64,000 bases of DNA from Cranoglanis bouderius (taxonomy: Eukaryota > Chordata > Actinopteri > Siluriformes > Cranoglanididae): positions 21,329,810 to 21,393,809 of the forward strand of contig CM042546.1 in the NCBI GenBank assembly GCA_023630585.1. The letters run 5' to 3'. This document shows positions 22,379-33,960 of the stretch, in pieces. The position numbers and the translations under genes are program-made. Within the stretch, counting starts at the first letter, position 1. Every line of letters starts with the position of its first letter. Under the pieces are notes generated by a model that was not told the DNA's origin, searched no databases, and worked only from the letters and a program-made list of their open reading frames with translations.

Positions 22379-23789
22379 TATCATTTATTCTGAACTGTTT
22401 CATTGCTCAGATCTAATTAAGATTCAGTGCATACTGTCCTGCAAAATCTCCGGAAAGTTGATTTTCCGGAAAGTTCCACATGCGTTCACCTGAAACTCTT
22501 GACTTCGGGGTCAGGAATCTGTCCGCTGGTTTCTGGGTAATGGCAAAAGTTCAAACTTGTTGTGAAAAATGTCAGTGAACTGTAGAGCTGGTCTGAAAGG
22601 TAATTACACATCATGACGATCATGAGAGCAGAAAGGTTAATAAAGGTGAAATATTTTCCTGATGAATTAGGGATTATTAGGCAAACGAGAGACAGGTAGA
22701 GAGATAGAGAGGAAATAATTACGATGGAAACGAGGCAGCTGTGACTGGATTTTCAGTATATGCATTTTACTGTGAGCAAATGATTTAAATAATGCCTAGA
22801 GGTAATAGCAACGAGATTAAATCTAACTGGAACAAAAAAGGACTGCATTGTGAATTGTTTGTTAATCGTTCTTGCTAGCTAGAAGACTGTAATATGCAGA
22901 TAAGCCCAATACCGAACCACCATTTTTTTTTCTGACCAATTAGGTTGCAGTTAAGTTGTTTAGATCAAAACATGGCTTTGGCATGATGCCAAGAAACATT
23001 CATTTGAACCATAATGCATAAGACAGCATCCACATTTTGCATTTAATATGAAAAGCACATTATGTAGCAATGTAATCACAATATCGTATTTTTGTTTATC
23101 AGTATCATGCAGTCCCAGACCAATGGTAACAGAATCTTTAATAAAAAAAAAAAATAATAAAAAAAACAACAACAACAAAAAAAACTGACTGTTTGATGTT
23201 CAGAGAGATCAGAATGACTGAGAAAAGGGAATGTACTCATTTCCAGGAAATGCACAACTCCTGCAGTAATAAATCAAGGCTTGGTGTGAGATACTGAGGC
23301 ACAACCTGTTTTGGCTGGCTCTACAGTTCTCAAATAAATTTTTTAAAAAATGCACCAAATCCAAATGGACCTGCTGCTATCTATGAGTAAAGCCAACAAA
23401 TCTGTCAGACACGAACACACACAAACGCAAACTTTTATAGGAACTGTAAAGGGAATTCAAACCAGAGAGATTTTCTTGGATTTTCTTTTTAGATGACTTG
23501 GGTCTCAAGAAAAGCTTCGTCTGCTAACCAGTTCCCCTAACCCTAACAATTCACAACAATTAAAACAAGGTGACGTATGAATTAGTAGGGATGCATGATT
23601 TTATGCAAATTATTGAGATACGAACAAATTTGTTGCCCCTGGCAGTGGTGCACCAGGGACTCCCCTTTGTACAGTCAATGAAGGTAGTTTTTTTTTTTAT
23701 TTGTATATATATTAAGGTTTAAATGTATTATTTCCTTTTCAATATATGTTAAATAAACTGGCTAGCTATATTCTGGTCAGGGCTGCAGT
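22379..23789. other. Unique AT-rich sequence
   Basis: Holds a small hairpin (tccggaaa/tttccgga at 22449-22470), a poly-A/AAC stretch near 23145-23184 and two telomere-like CCCTAA units near 23535. No gene is seen. Confidence 0.35.
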
Positions 23790-23905
23790 GAATCCAGGGC
23801 CTCATGGTGCTCTGAAATAGACTGCTGTCCAATCCAGGGTGTATTCCAGCCTCGCTCACTCAATGTTCCCAGGATAGGCTCTGGATCCACTTGATAAAGC
23901 TCTTA
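23790..23905 (+). mobile_element. SINE/LINE-type 3' tail fragment
   Basis: 'ctgtccaatccagggtgtat' and 'tgttcccaggataggctctg' followed by 'gatccacttgataaagct' are the 3' portion of a widespread teleost interspersed repeat. The head is absent. Confidence 0.55.
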
Positions 23906-25139
23906 CTTAAAATGAATGTTGTATACGTAATATAGATAAACTACTTTTGCTCAAAATGGCCGCAGTTTCTGGAGTCCTTTTACTCCTTTTACATCAACCA
24001 GATCTCAAACAAGTGAGCAAGATTTTGCTGGAGTTCTTATGAGTTAACTAACTCAAGCTATGACTGCAAATTCAAGCTAACTCGAGCTAACTAAAGCTAT
24101 GACCACCACCAACCATCCAACCATCACCCTGATAACTTCTTTTTATATGAGTTTGCTCAAGTCTTACGAATTACCAGTCCAGTAAGATTTAATCTATGAT
24201 TTCATGTGAGTTCCAAACAAATCTACCAAATATGAGCGTTTATACAGTATGTAAGTGTTTTATGTTGTTTGAGAAGAAATCCCCCCTCCAGCGCTTGCTA
24301 CAAGTTGTGGATAGGTTTAGCATTGTTGGCTTAGCTCTGTCCATCTCCAGGGATAAGAAGAACAAACCACACTCTGCTCAGTTTAATTTCTGTTTGTCTC
24401 TGATGCTGATATAATCCTGGAAGCACAGAAAGAGATTTCTAGAAAGCTTTTAATTCCCATGGATCCCATACAATCTGGGCGTGTGTTTGGATTGGCAGAT
24501 TGGTGTTGACTGGTCAAGCTGTACCGCTGAGCTTTATGTGAAGGTCTAATTTCTTTCTTTTCCTGTCTTGTTTTTTTTTTTTTTTTCATAAGGGCTCAGC
24601 ATGACTGCAACATCCTGCTTAGTGATGTACTAAAAATAATAACACTAAATAAGAGGACACAGTGTGTAGTGTTAGGTCAGGCTAAACTGCTTTAACAGCA
24701 TTGTACGTAAAGACCTTGAGTTTCTCATGACCACATTCGGATTTAAAACCTGTGATGCAGCAGAAAGAAATTAATGACTCGGTGAAAGAGATTCTGGAAA
24801 TGACTCATATAATCCTCCATATTAAACTCGGCAGAGCTACTCGTGATTAGTAGCCCCGCTCTACTGAAGAGAGTCTAATGCACGAGGCACAGTGTTCGCC
24901 AATTAGCATGCAAATAAGCACTGTTTAAAAGCCAACCTGAACTGGACCATGGTTTTTATTTCTACATTTATGTAACCACTTTTAAAGAGAACGCTTACCA
25001 TCTAAAACTGAGTATACTTGATTTAAAGCTCTTACAATTATAAGACAAAAAATTATTTTTAAAAAATCTCTGCTTGTCATGTGAGAAACTGCAAACTGCA
25101 AATGTTAAGCCACAGCTTAACTGGAACTCCTTCCAACAA
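23906..25139. other. No gene; partly conserved-looking
   Basis: Near 24050 'aagctaactcgagctaacta' is a short tandem repeat. 24760-24930 has balanced composition with an octamer-like ATGCAAAT at 24907-24914. The short frames near 24196-24589 have no domain. Confidence 0.3.
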
Positions 25140-25330
25140 CGATGCATAAATTACAGAAAACATCAGAAACGTCCCTGTGAATGAGCTGTTACTATAGAAA
25201 CGACAACCTATCAGAACGAGCATTAATATAAACCTGTGATTTGCTGTTGCACTACTGTCAGAGCTGCTGTTATAGATAACACCTTCTGACCAGTCAGAAT
25301 CCAGGATTCAACAGCGCTGTGGTGTAAATA
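25140..25330 (-). repeat. Family A fragment
   Basis: Contains 'tccctgtgaatgagctgtta', 'ctatagaaacgacaacctat', 'cactactgtcagagctgctg', 'acaccttctgaccagtcaga' and 'aggattcaacagcgctgtgg' in order: the same modules as 7678-7765, reversed. Confidence 0.85.
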
Positions 25331-25523
25331 GGGAATATCATCACATAAAACTCTTTTGAAAATAAAAAAAAGAGCATTGTCCAGACGGTTTTTAATCGGA
25401 CAGTGCAGAAACAGCGAATGTGTAAAACAGCTGATTTGCGATTTTAGGAAGGCGTGATGAAGCACATCTGAATCAGCAAAGCAAACAAGCAAACACACTG
25501 ACCCACAGCAGCTGATCGAGCAA

Positions 25524-25526
<3 letters not shown>

Positions 25527-25574
<48 letters not shown>
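25527..25574. repeat. (CA)n microsatellite
   Basis: About 24 uninterrupted CA units. Confidence 0.95.
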
Positions 25575-25577
<3 letters not shown>

Positions 25578-25679
25578 TAATACTTGTTCATTAAATCATT
25601 CTACATAGCACTATTTATATTTGCAAAACTTAACTTTTTGAGCTAAATTACTGCCCTTCAGCACATCCTGATACAGTAT

Positions 25680-25680
<1 letters not shown>

Positions 25681-25718
<38 letters not shown>
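25681..25718. repeat. (CT)n microsatellite
   Basis: About 19 CT units, 55 bp before a Tc1-like deletion derivative. Confidence 0.95.
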
Positions 25719-25722
<4 letters not shown>

Positions 25723-25772
25723 GCACAATATTATTAGTATAGGATTGTGTTTGGTAGTGTTTACAATTTAAA

Positions 25773-26234
25773 CAGTGCCCTCCACTAATATTGGCACCCT
25801 TGGTAAATATGAGCAAAGAAGGCTGTGAAAAATTGTCTTCATTGTTTAACCTTTTGATATTTTCAAACTGGACCTCCAAATTTGAAGGATCTGGAGAGAT
25901 TCTGTATGGAGGAATGGTCTCAGATCCCTTGCCATGTATTCTCCAACCTCATCAGGCATTATAGGAGAAGACTCAGAGCTGTTATCTTGGCTAAAAGGAG
26001 GTAGCGCAAAGTATTGACTAAAAGGGTGCCAATAATTGATGCCAACCTATATTTAACAAAGATATTTTTTTTCTTTTCTTTTTTTTTTGGATAAACCTGT
26101 GTTGTGTTTGCAATTGTATGATATCCACAAGAGCAGAGTATTTATGTGAATTTTTTGAACAAAAGATCAAAAGATTAATCATAGCCTTGTTTGCTCATAT
26201 TTACCAAGGGTGCCAATATTAGTGGAGGGCACTG
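25773..26234 (+). mobile_element. Tc1-like deletion derivative (family 3)
   Basis: Left end 'cagtgccctccactaatatt' is mirrored at the right end, which reads 'aatattagtggagggcactg' followed by TA. Inner TIR parts 'taaatatgagcaaagaaggc' (left) and 'gctcatatttaccaagggtg' (right) also pair. The 462-bp body keeps a short transposase C-terminal-like stretch near 25895-26010 and otherwise has lost coding sequence. The termini match the larger element at 50192-51256. Confidence 0.88.
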
Positions 26235-26277
26235 TACATGTAATATAATCCATAATATGATATATAACATACAGTAT

Positions 26278-26590
26278 ATGGAATAAAACATGGCAGGACT
26301 TCCATATTTTCCTATAACAACACTTCCTGAAGTGTGTTAATCCTTTTTATAATACAACAATTTGCCAATGATTAAAATTTTGTATTTATTGAAGAATATC
26401 AAGTCAAATTCTTATCCGTTTCTAGTTACATGCCATTAATGTCTTGGAACGTCCATGAAACAAGTCAGCTCCTGTTCTCGAGAAACTCATCTGTCCTGAA
26501 GATGTTGGAAAGCTTACAGCTTTCCCTCCGACTGTTACAAAGCGCTGACACTGGAGACTCCTTCCATAACTGTTACATACCATTATTTGT
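26278..26590 (-). repeat. Family A copy including its second module
   Basis: Shows 'ggaataaaacatggcaggac', 'cctataacaacacttcctga', then 'ctgtcctgaagatgttggaa' and 'gctgacactggagactcctt'. It links the 'gaataaaacatgacaggg' module (also at 54.2 kb) to the 'gaagatgttgg' module (47.7, 61.4 kb), showing they belong to one repeat. Confidence 0.8.
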
Positions 26591-28269
26591 TAAATAACTT
26601 TTGCTTGTTTTTGTTTGTTTTAGTTTTCTCAAACACAATTTAATTAAATTAACTTAATAAACATTATCATTTCGACAGTGTGTCGATGCACACATCTTAG
26701 CTTTTATTTATTTATATTTATAATATATATATATTTTTTTTAATTCAGTATTTGTTTTTGTGTATGGAGACATTTGGAAGCCGTTCAATGTTCGTTGGCA
26801 AAACATCAAGCTCACACACTTAAGAGTGCGTTTTTTTTTTTTTTTTTAGTGTTGATAAAAATTTCATGTCGTACTAGCATGCTAAGAAAAACATATATAT
26901 TGATATAAAATCTTCTTTCAAGTTTCATACATGAATAAATGATTATATTTGATATATTCTTGTCCCTATTCTCATTCTTATTAGGTCATTATTTCAAAAA
27001 TTCATTTTAGGAGAGCTTTAAGAAAAAAAAAAAAGCACCAAAGATTTTTTGAAGCTCCTCTCTGCCTGTGTCCCTCGGTCCTTTATGCTCAGAATAGAAA
27101 GCAGCTCTCTCATCTCGAGCCTCGCAAGTTCTCTCTCTGATCCTCATGCAGGTGTTGTATTTCATCATGCTTCCTGCACTGAGCCGAAGGTTACAACAAG
27201 TTCCTCTTTCTCTGACGGAGACAGAGTGCATCTTCCCACATGCTCATAACAAATGGCTTCTGCCCGGCGCCGAGCGTTTGATATACGAACTGATGGAGTG
27301 CACACGAGACTGAAGAGTATGTGACGTGTGTGTCTTCTTCGCCATCTCGAGCCGAGCTGAACTATAATATAAAATCGTATGAGACATGTTAATCAGGCTG
27401 AAGGTTTGGATCGAATTTGCTCGTTCTGGATTGTCTAATGAACTGATAGCGTCATGGAGTTGGAGCTGCTCCAGCTGTCCATACTTCGAAAGAAAAAGTC
27501 ACCGCACGTCTGTCGTCCGTAACCGTTATCAAATTAGAATCCTTTCATGTAAGCTTGCCAGATACCATTTCACATTAATCAGTGTCTTCTAAAACACACA
27601 AATAGTTCGCTCATAAATATTCACGCTGGCGCTCAAGGCGGTCGGCTACATCGCTTCGTCTCATAAATATTCACGCCGAATGCAAAACAATTTGTATGTT
27701 TTTTCTGCTCTGCCTAATCCATCCTCCTCACCTCCGTTATATCCACATTGACAATGATGTAGCCGGAAAGTGGGTTAGGGCACCTCCGAGATGAACCTTA
27801 TTGAGCAGAAAATTGTGATATTCCACACGGCGCTCATTACATCAGTACAGACACAGCAGGTACGCTGCGGATTCACAGGTTGTGCCTTTTGCGTCTTATA
27901 TCTGATCTGCGTTTTATTCTATCCTGGAGTTTTATACTGAACTAGAAACCCAAGTTTGTGTCCTACATTCCAACAAGAGTGATGGAAATCCAGGACAGCA
28001 CAAGTCAAAGTCAAGGCCTGAAGGTGCTTCATTCGACACGAACCTCTGCTGTCTCTGTGTGTTTCCCTATAGAGAGACTCGACTTAGCCAGAGTGAAGCA
28101 CCTTTGGGCTTTTGTGGATGGAAACCTTAATGTGCTGTAATTATTCTCCTAAATCACCAAAGGCATTACAGAACACTGGAATAATAGTATCTTGGAAATG
28201 AATGTGGAATTTTTTTTTTTTTTTTTTGTATTTTATCCTTTTGTATGAGATTATTTTTTAGCAGGTCTT
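26591..28269. other. No gene recognised; mixed AT-rich and CpG-containing DNA
   Basis: To 27020 AT-rich with T-runs. 27040-27560 and 27600-27900 are richer in CpG. A 17-bp direct repeat 'ctcataaatattcacgc' occurs at 27610-27626 and 27660-27676. Overlapping frames of about 66-74 codons on both strands near 27007-27249 have no recognised domain. The 27.7-28.1 kb part could be conserved regulatory DNA, but nothing proves it. A poly-T lies near 28210-28227. Confidence 0.3.
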
Positions 28270-28440
28270 GTCGGCTAAGTAAGGCTGTAGTCAAGCCCAA
28301 GGACTAGCCAAGAGTCAAGAGCGAGTCTTAAAGCGGTCGAGGCCAAGTCAAGTCTGAGTCCGAATGAAAGAGAGATCAAGACCGAAAACCATCAAATCCT
28401 ATTCAAGGCCAAGACTTTACTTGATCTAGTTGGCTTCATT
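28270..28440. repeat. Degenerate (CAAGTC-like) repeat
   Basis: Loose repetition of 'caagtc', 'gagtc' and 'ccaag' phrases (for example 'ggccaagtcaagtctgagtc'). Such arrays are common in fish genomes. No gene. Confidence 0.55.
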
Positions 28441-29372
28441 CATGGATTGCACCAATGCTTAGTCTGCTGTCTAGAAGAAGGAATTACTTCTAGTCAAACT
28501 CTGCCAAACTGTGCATGTAAAAAGATAAGATTATTTGTACAAACTCTCAGTTAAGACCAACACCATATTTTGTAAGACACATGCCCAAGACAGAGAGTAC
28601 AAATGGCAATAATTCGGAGACAAATCCAAGTCAGTACAGAAAACATCTCGAGTCCTACAGCCTACAATCGTACAATCAGGATGTAGATTTGTGTTTGTTT
28701 TGATAATTATGGCTGTCTATTGAGATGCACAAACCAGAGAGAAAATAAAACAAGCTAGTGGAATGATAACAGAAAGTTACTCGCAATGTGAAGGTAATAC
28801 GACAGCTACATTGGACTTAACCCTTTCTAGCAGTACACTGGCTTTCCCTTTTGGCCGGCAGAATGGAATTCGACTTATCAGACATTGTCAGTATAAACAA
28901 ATCTGTTATGAGGCTGTTATAAGATTAGTCAGGACACGGTTGGGTTTCCGTGTGTAGAGTATCATGACTCATTTAGTTGCTGGTGAGCAGGGTGATGGGA
29001 AAGGGGAGGGGTGTGAACCCCCTGCTGGGCAAACAATACACACCTCTCCACAATAACATTGGTACAGAGATAGAACAGACAGCAAACTAAAGCGTTTTTA
29101 ATAGTAAAACACTGTATACAGCTGCCATAATAAAATTATTATATTTAATCCTAGCAGGCTAGGTAAAAAAAATACTTATGAAGCACTGAATATTATTAAA
29201 GCCCTGAGTGTCTACTTTTAATGAGCCATTAACCACTGATGTGGAGTGTGACATCGGAAATAAATTCAATGCTGAACACGGGTACCCCAAAACAGGCGGA
29301 AAACCCCATCTTGGAAAATTTCTTAATCTCCGAGGTATGAAGTTTTATTATTTTAATAATTTAAATGATGAG
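28441..29372. other. Unique sequence, no gene seen
   Basis: Short plus-strand frames at 28763-28957 and 29208-29390 lack domains. Confidence 0.35.
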
Positions 29373-29468
29373 CGAAGAAACTTATCTTGAGTATGTGCGT
29401 AACCTGACTCTGAATACGAGGAACTTTTCCTGCATAAATACTGATGTAACACTTGAACTTAAGTCGCT
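29373..29468 (+). repeat. Family B dispersed repeat, copy 3
   Basis: 'gtgcgtaacctgactctgaa', 'tacgaggaacttttcctgc' and 'acttgaacttaagtcgc' align with copies 1 and 2. Minus-strand frames over copies 2 and 3 give similar peptides ending GLRTCLG and RLRTYSR, a consequence of shared DNA rather than a shared gene. Confidence 0.7.
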
Positions 29469-30189
29469 GTTTATTAAGTCAATGACCTCGCGTGACCCTG
29501 TGTGATATCGCGATAAATTAGGATCACAATACACTTTTCTGAGATGTCCTTGGTTTTGTGAATTGTTTTCGAACAATTACGAACTTTGGAAGCAACATAA
29601 TATTAAAGTTTTCTGCTGGTTTAAAATGGTAAAAATGTTTATATTTTTATTTCTCTTTTCTCCTTTTTAGTGTATATTTTTGTAAACATTAAATGATCAT
29701 CAGACAATTTGTAAAGGTTTCTTTTTAGAAGGAACACGTCTGTTTGCCTGGCAGTTTGTTAGCGAACCTATTTATTGTTGCATATCATTTATCATAGCAA
29801 CGTCGTCAAAAACGGATAATGTTAATACAAAACCAGACACGTCCATTGATGGCAGTGTGGCAAATATTGCAGATAATATGAATACTGTTAGCTTAAAAAA
29901 AATAAATAACAACAACACTGTTGCAGTAAAAATAAATACGCCTCCATAATAAAGAAGGAAAAAGTACAGAAGCACAATCACTCGAACACGAAAACAAGAT
30001 GAAAGCTTCCTGACTCTGATTTTCTTCACCAAAGCTCAATCAAATAACCCATAATTACTTCCACTAGCTGAAATCTTCTACACAGGAAGAAAAAAAAACC
30101 CAGCGCAGTAAAAGATTTCATCTTACTACATCTTCTCTGAATCTTTCTTCACACAGGGATCAGATCGATGCTCAGGAATAGATTTGTAC
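29469..30189. other. Unique AT-rich sequence
   Basis: No feature beyond short simple runs. Confidence 0.35.
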
Positions 30190-30198
30190 ACTTACCTG
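30190..30198 (-). promoter_or_regulatory. Back-to-back splice acceptor/donor motif
   Basis: On the minus strand the 59-bp CT tract is followed by 'ttacag' and at once by 'gtaagt', so a consensus acceptor and a consensus donor share one junction (between 30196 and 30195). This is the form of a recursive-splice (ratchet) site known from long introns. The function is inferred only; the polypyrimidine tract is a microsatellite. Confidence 0.3.
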
Positions 30199-30199
30199 T

Positions 30200-30258
<59 letters not shown>
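30199..30258. repeat. (GA)n microsatellite
   Basis: About 28 GA units, read as CT on the minus strand. Confidence 0.95.
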
Positions 30259-30261
<3 letters not shown>

Positions 30262-30509
30262 GAGTTAGAATAAAACAAGACAAAAACTTCAGCTTTTTCA
30301 TCATTTCTGCACATCGAGTAATACAGAACAACACAGTGGAGCACTTAGTATAGCATTGTAGATGATTCAGTCTTTTTAACTGGGTCACTAAGGTGAATGA
30401 ATCAGTATTGCACAAAAAGCACACAATTAAAATCTGTGTTTGCAGTTGTGTGCATCGTGTTTGCAATTGTGTGTGTCGAGCCTGAACCACACACTTCGAA
30501 ACAGTGCAG

Positions 30510-31400
30510 CCTTTTAATCATGACCAAGATTTGCTCCTCTCTCTTTCAGCAAATCACTTTTTGATTCACCGAATCATTTGAATCGTTTCATAACCATGAC
30601 CAGTGTTTAATTCAGTGAGTCATTTCAGTCATGATCAAGATTCAGTCTTCTTTCATGCAGCAAATAAGTGTTTGATTCAGTGAATCCTAAATCAAAACTG
30701 AGATTTATTTGATCAGTGTTTGAGTCAGTGAATCATTACAGTGATGAACGGGATTTGCTCCTCTGTCATTTAGCGAATCGGTGTTCGAGTCAGTGACTAT
30801 GTTTACAAGCACATCAATATTCAGATATAAATCGATATTTGGCAATATTCTAATTAGTATCGAGTCATGTAAACTCCGCAATCCGATTGCTCGATTCAGG
30901 TTAAGAAAACATTCCCCAAATTCTGATTCCCACCCCAGGAATATGCCTGTTATAATCGGAAATTTGTTGCATGTATATGCAGATATATGCACATATACAT
31001 ATGCGCATCGGAATATGGCTGAAACCCGAATACTAACCTTAAACGGAATTTGATGTGCATGCAAACGTAGTCAGTGAATCACTCTGATTATGACTGAGAT
31101 TCACTTCCCTGTCATGTAGTGTATTAATTTTTGAGTCAGTGAATCTTTTCAGTCAGGACCATGATTGCTTCTCTGTCATTCACAAATCAGTTTCAATCAT
31201 TTTGATCATAACTCAGATTCACTCCTCTGCTTACTGATGCTTGAGTCAGTGAATCATTTCAGTCAAGACTGAGATTCATTTCAGTGTATCACTGTACTCC
31301 TCTCTCATTCAATGAATCAGTGTGTGAATCAGTGAATTCTTTCAGTCAAGCCCAAGATTCACTTCTGCGTCGTTCAGTGAATCAGTTGAGTCAGTGACTT
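30510..31400. repeat. Degenerate satellite of ~80-bp units
   Basis: The phrases 'gattcactcctctgtcatt', 'cagtgaatca', 'gtgtttgagtcagtgaatca' and 'tttcagtcatgac' recur in order about every 75-85 bp, with roughly seven diverged units. A MITE at 30797-31070 interrupts the array between two 'tcagtga' motifs. Confidence 0.8.
30797..31070. mobile_element. 274-bp MITE inserted in the satellite
   Basis: The left end 'ctatgtttacaagcacatca' and the right end, read inward, 'ctacgtttgcatgcacatca' form imperfect terminal inverted repeats (17 of 20 match). The block is flanked on both sides by tcagtga (30790-30796 and 31071-31077); removing the block and one copy restores the satellite phrase 'gagtcagtgaatcac'. 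It has no coding capacity. A 119-codon minus-strand frame crosses it but has no domain. The superfamily is uncertain; a 7-bp duplication is atypical for the commonest groups. Confidence 0.88.
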
Positions 31401-32270
31401 AAATGAATCCCATTCAATTTAATTTAGTCTATTAGAAATTTCAAGTATTTCAATATTTCAGTGCATGCAGTAATGATCTATATTGACCTGCACATGAAAA
31501 ATAATTCTTCTAAACACGGACATGCAAGCATATTATAAAATAACACAAAATAGCAAGGATTATTCATTATTTGATGATTTGAATTATCTGATTCATTATT
31601 TACATGACTGACTCAAATTGAACTGAAATGACTTTTGAGCCGAAACTTTTTATCACTAATTAGACACGTGTACATCCAGTCTCAATATGTTGCCTACCTC
31701 TGTACACTAGCTTCTGAACACTAGCTTATTAACCTGTATTCAGGGTTGGCATGATTTTTATACAAATAAAAACAAAAACAAAAAAAATCATGGTTTATTA
31801 TGTATGCTGTATGTGGAATGAGCTTTTGGTCGAGGTTTACCGTTACACAGACATGGCTCTATTCCTAAATGGAGTGTACTCCATACACTGTACTGCACGA
31901 CACCTAATCAGTAAATTGAGAAGTGAAGAGGAAGGCAGGAGTGAGTGCATTCTGCTCTCTGTCCTGGTATAGAGGGGAAAATGAAGAGTGTCATGTGATT
32001 TAGAGCCTGGAACAGACCTGCAGCCATTTACTATCACTTATTCTCACTACAAAGAGAGAGAGAGAGTAAATTACTTTATTTTTTACTGGGCCTAGGAGGC
32101 ACTAGTGTGTCCCCGATGGCAACAAAATTCTTTTACTCAAAGAAAAGCCTATTCATAGAAGAACATTCAGTCTTTTTAAATGTTTTAGCTCCAAGTTCTT
32201 TTTTCTTTCCTCAATGACACGGCTTTGACCACTATCACATGCTGTTATAGAAAGAATTCACAAAACTACC
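31401..32270. other. Unique sequence, no gene seen
   Basis: Mixed AT-rich DNA. The frames at 31751-32037 on both strands lack domains. Confidence 0.35.
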
Positions 32271-32302
32271 ACTACTACTACTGCTACTACTACTACTACT
32301 AC

Positions 32303-32334
<32 letters not shown>
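32271..32334. repeat. (CTA)n(ATA)n microsatellite
   Basis: About 11 CTA-type units with one CTG are followed by about 10 ATA units. Confidence 0.9.
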
Positions 32335-32429
32335 TATAGTAAAAAGTGCTATAATAAAATTGAAAACTATTATTTATTTTTTTTGTTGTTTTTTTTCTCA
32401 CTGATGTGTGTTTGGGTTTTCTCTTACAT

Positions 32430-32770
32430 TCTCTGATTTGCTGTTTGCTCTGATTGCTGATTTATTGTTGCGTTTACTTTGTATTTAATTTGTTGTTGTG
32501 GTTTTTAAAATTGTTTTTGTTGCATTCAATAAATTGTTATTGTGTTTAATAATTCGCTGTTGTGTTTTTTTATCTGTTGTGTTTACTGATTTGCTTTGTT
32601 TGTGTTTTTTTAATTTGTTGTTGTGTTTACTGATTTGTCATTTTGTTTCTGATTTGTTATTGCGTTTTCTGACTTGTTTTTGTATTTGTTGTTGGATTTA
32701 CTGATTTGCTGCTTTGTTTTTAATTTGTCGCTGCGTTTTCTGATTTGCTGTTGCATTTACTGATTTGCAT
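32430..32770. repeat. Degenerate TTG-rich minisatellite
   Basis: Variants of 'tgatttgttgttgtgtttac' recur with a period near 18-22 bp about 14 times. The 68-codon Cys/Leu/Phe frame here is an artefact. Confidence 0.75.
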
Positions 32771-32790
32771 CCATAGCAACCAGTCCAATA

Positions 32791-32950
32791 AAAAAAAAAT
32801 AAATAATAATAATTCACAAACCCTGCATTAAAATAAACAACAATGACTTACCCCCCCCCCAGAAAAAAAAATAAAAAAATAAAATAAATAATTATAATAA
32901 TAATAAATAATAATAATAAAATAAATAAAATAAAATAAATAATAATAATT
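32791..32950. repeat. A/AAT/AAAT low-complexity block
   Basis: Mixed (AAAT)n and (AAT)n with a C10 run near 32850. Confidence 0.85.
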
Positions 32951-33560
32951 CTCAAAAATAGCTTTTTTGGCTTGCAGGTTTGTTGGCAGTTGTTTTAAAA
33001 TGAGAGAACTTGAGTTCTGTGAAAAGTATAAAACTCAAATAAAAGTGCATGCTGAGCCTGAAGGAGCCCAGAGTCAGTCAGCAGTGTATTAAATAAGAGA
33101 AGAGAACATCTCTGTATGGATGGGAAATCTGCTCCGTGGAAATCTTTTTTGAATTATAATTTTTTTTAAGCTTCTTCGCTACAGACATGGCGATTTTTCA
33201 TAAAGTGCCCTGGTGATCCATTTCACATGCTAAAAGCTTTACAGTGGACATTATGAAGATGATTTATGGAGGCCATTAGCATCCTGAAGCAGGTTGAGGC
33301 ATAGTGTTTAATATCATTGTGGTCAACATTAACAGATGTGTATCGCTCTGGCTCATCTGTAATCTTGTTAATGCTGATTGGGCACCTGAGAGATGAGATC
33401 TGTGATACTCGGTAATGTGGTGCTCCACTGGCACCAAAACCTCCTCCTCAGGGGCAAATAAAGGCTAGCTGGTTCCTTTCATCTCAAAATCGTTGTCAAA
33501 TACTAACTAAAGGGTTTGTACAATTTTATGTTCAGTTTTCATGAAAACCCTGGACTTCAA
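32951..33560. other. Non-repetitive, conserved-looking stretch
   Basis: 33170-33480 has balanced composition, no simple repeats and no open frame. It contains motifs such as 'gaggccattagcatcctgaa' and 'taatcttgttaatgctgatt'. This is the typical look of vertebrate conserved non-coding elements, but conservation cannot be judged from one sequence. Confidence 0.25.
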
Positions 33561-33599
33561 GTTGTGCTAAAACAAATAAATAAATAAATAAAAATGAAG

Positions 33600-33960
33600 T
33601 GCGAAAGTTGATGCTATTATTTCAACTATTTATTTATTTTAAACGTAATATTTTATTATTTTGACTTGTGATGTCATTATTTCAACTTAATAACTTGTTA
33701 TTTTAAGTTATCTTGATGTTATTTTGACTTAATATCAATAGTTAATATCAATAAATAGTTTTACTTTTACCTACCATCATGTTAGTCTGACTTAATAACA
33801 CGTTTCAATTTCTTATTGCAGTTATTTCAAGTTATTATTACCGCTATTTCGACTTAATTTCTCACATCATTACAATCGAATATCGTACTTTTTCACAATA
33901 TTGTTGTTATTTCTAATAGCTATCACATTTTTTCGACTTAATAACTCATTATTTCGATGT
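33600..33960. repeat. Degenerate 'acttaataacttgttattt' array
   Basis: The phrases 'tttgacttaataac', 'cttgttatttta' and 'tttcgacttaat' recur irregularly. Similar words reappear at 37900-38160. Confidence 0.6.

Noticed and set aside
23530..23550. Telomere-like CCCTAA repeats (also TTAGGG-like near 35.82 kb)
   Set aside because: Only two units each; expected by chance in 64 kb.
30705..31064. 119-codon minus-strand frame
   Set aside because: Spans a 274-bp MITE and satellite sequence; no recognisable domain, and a frame this long is unsurprising in such sequence.
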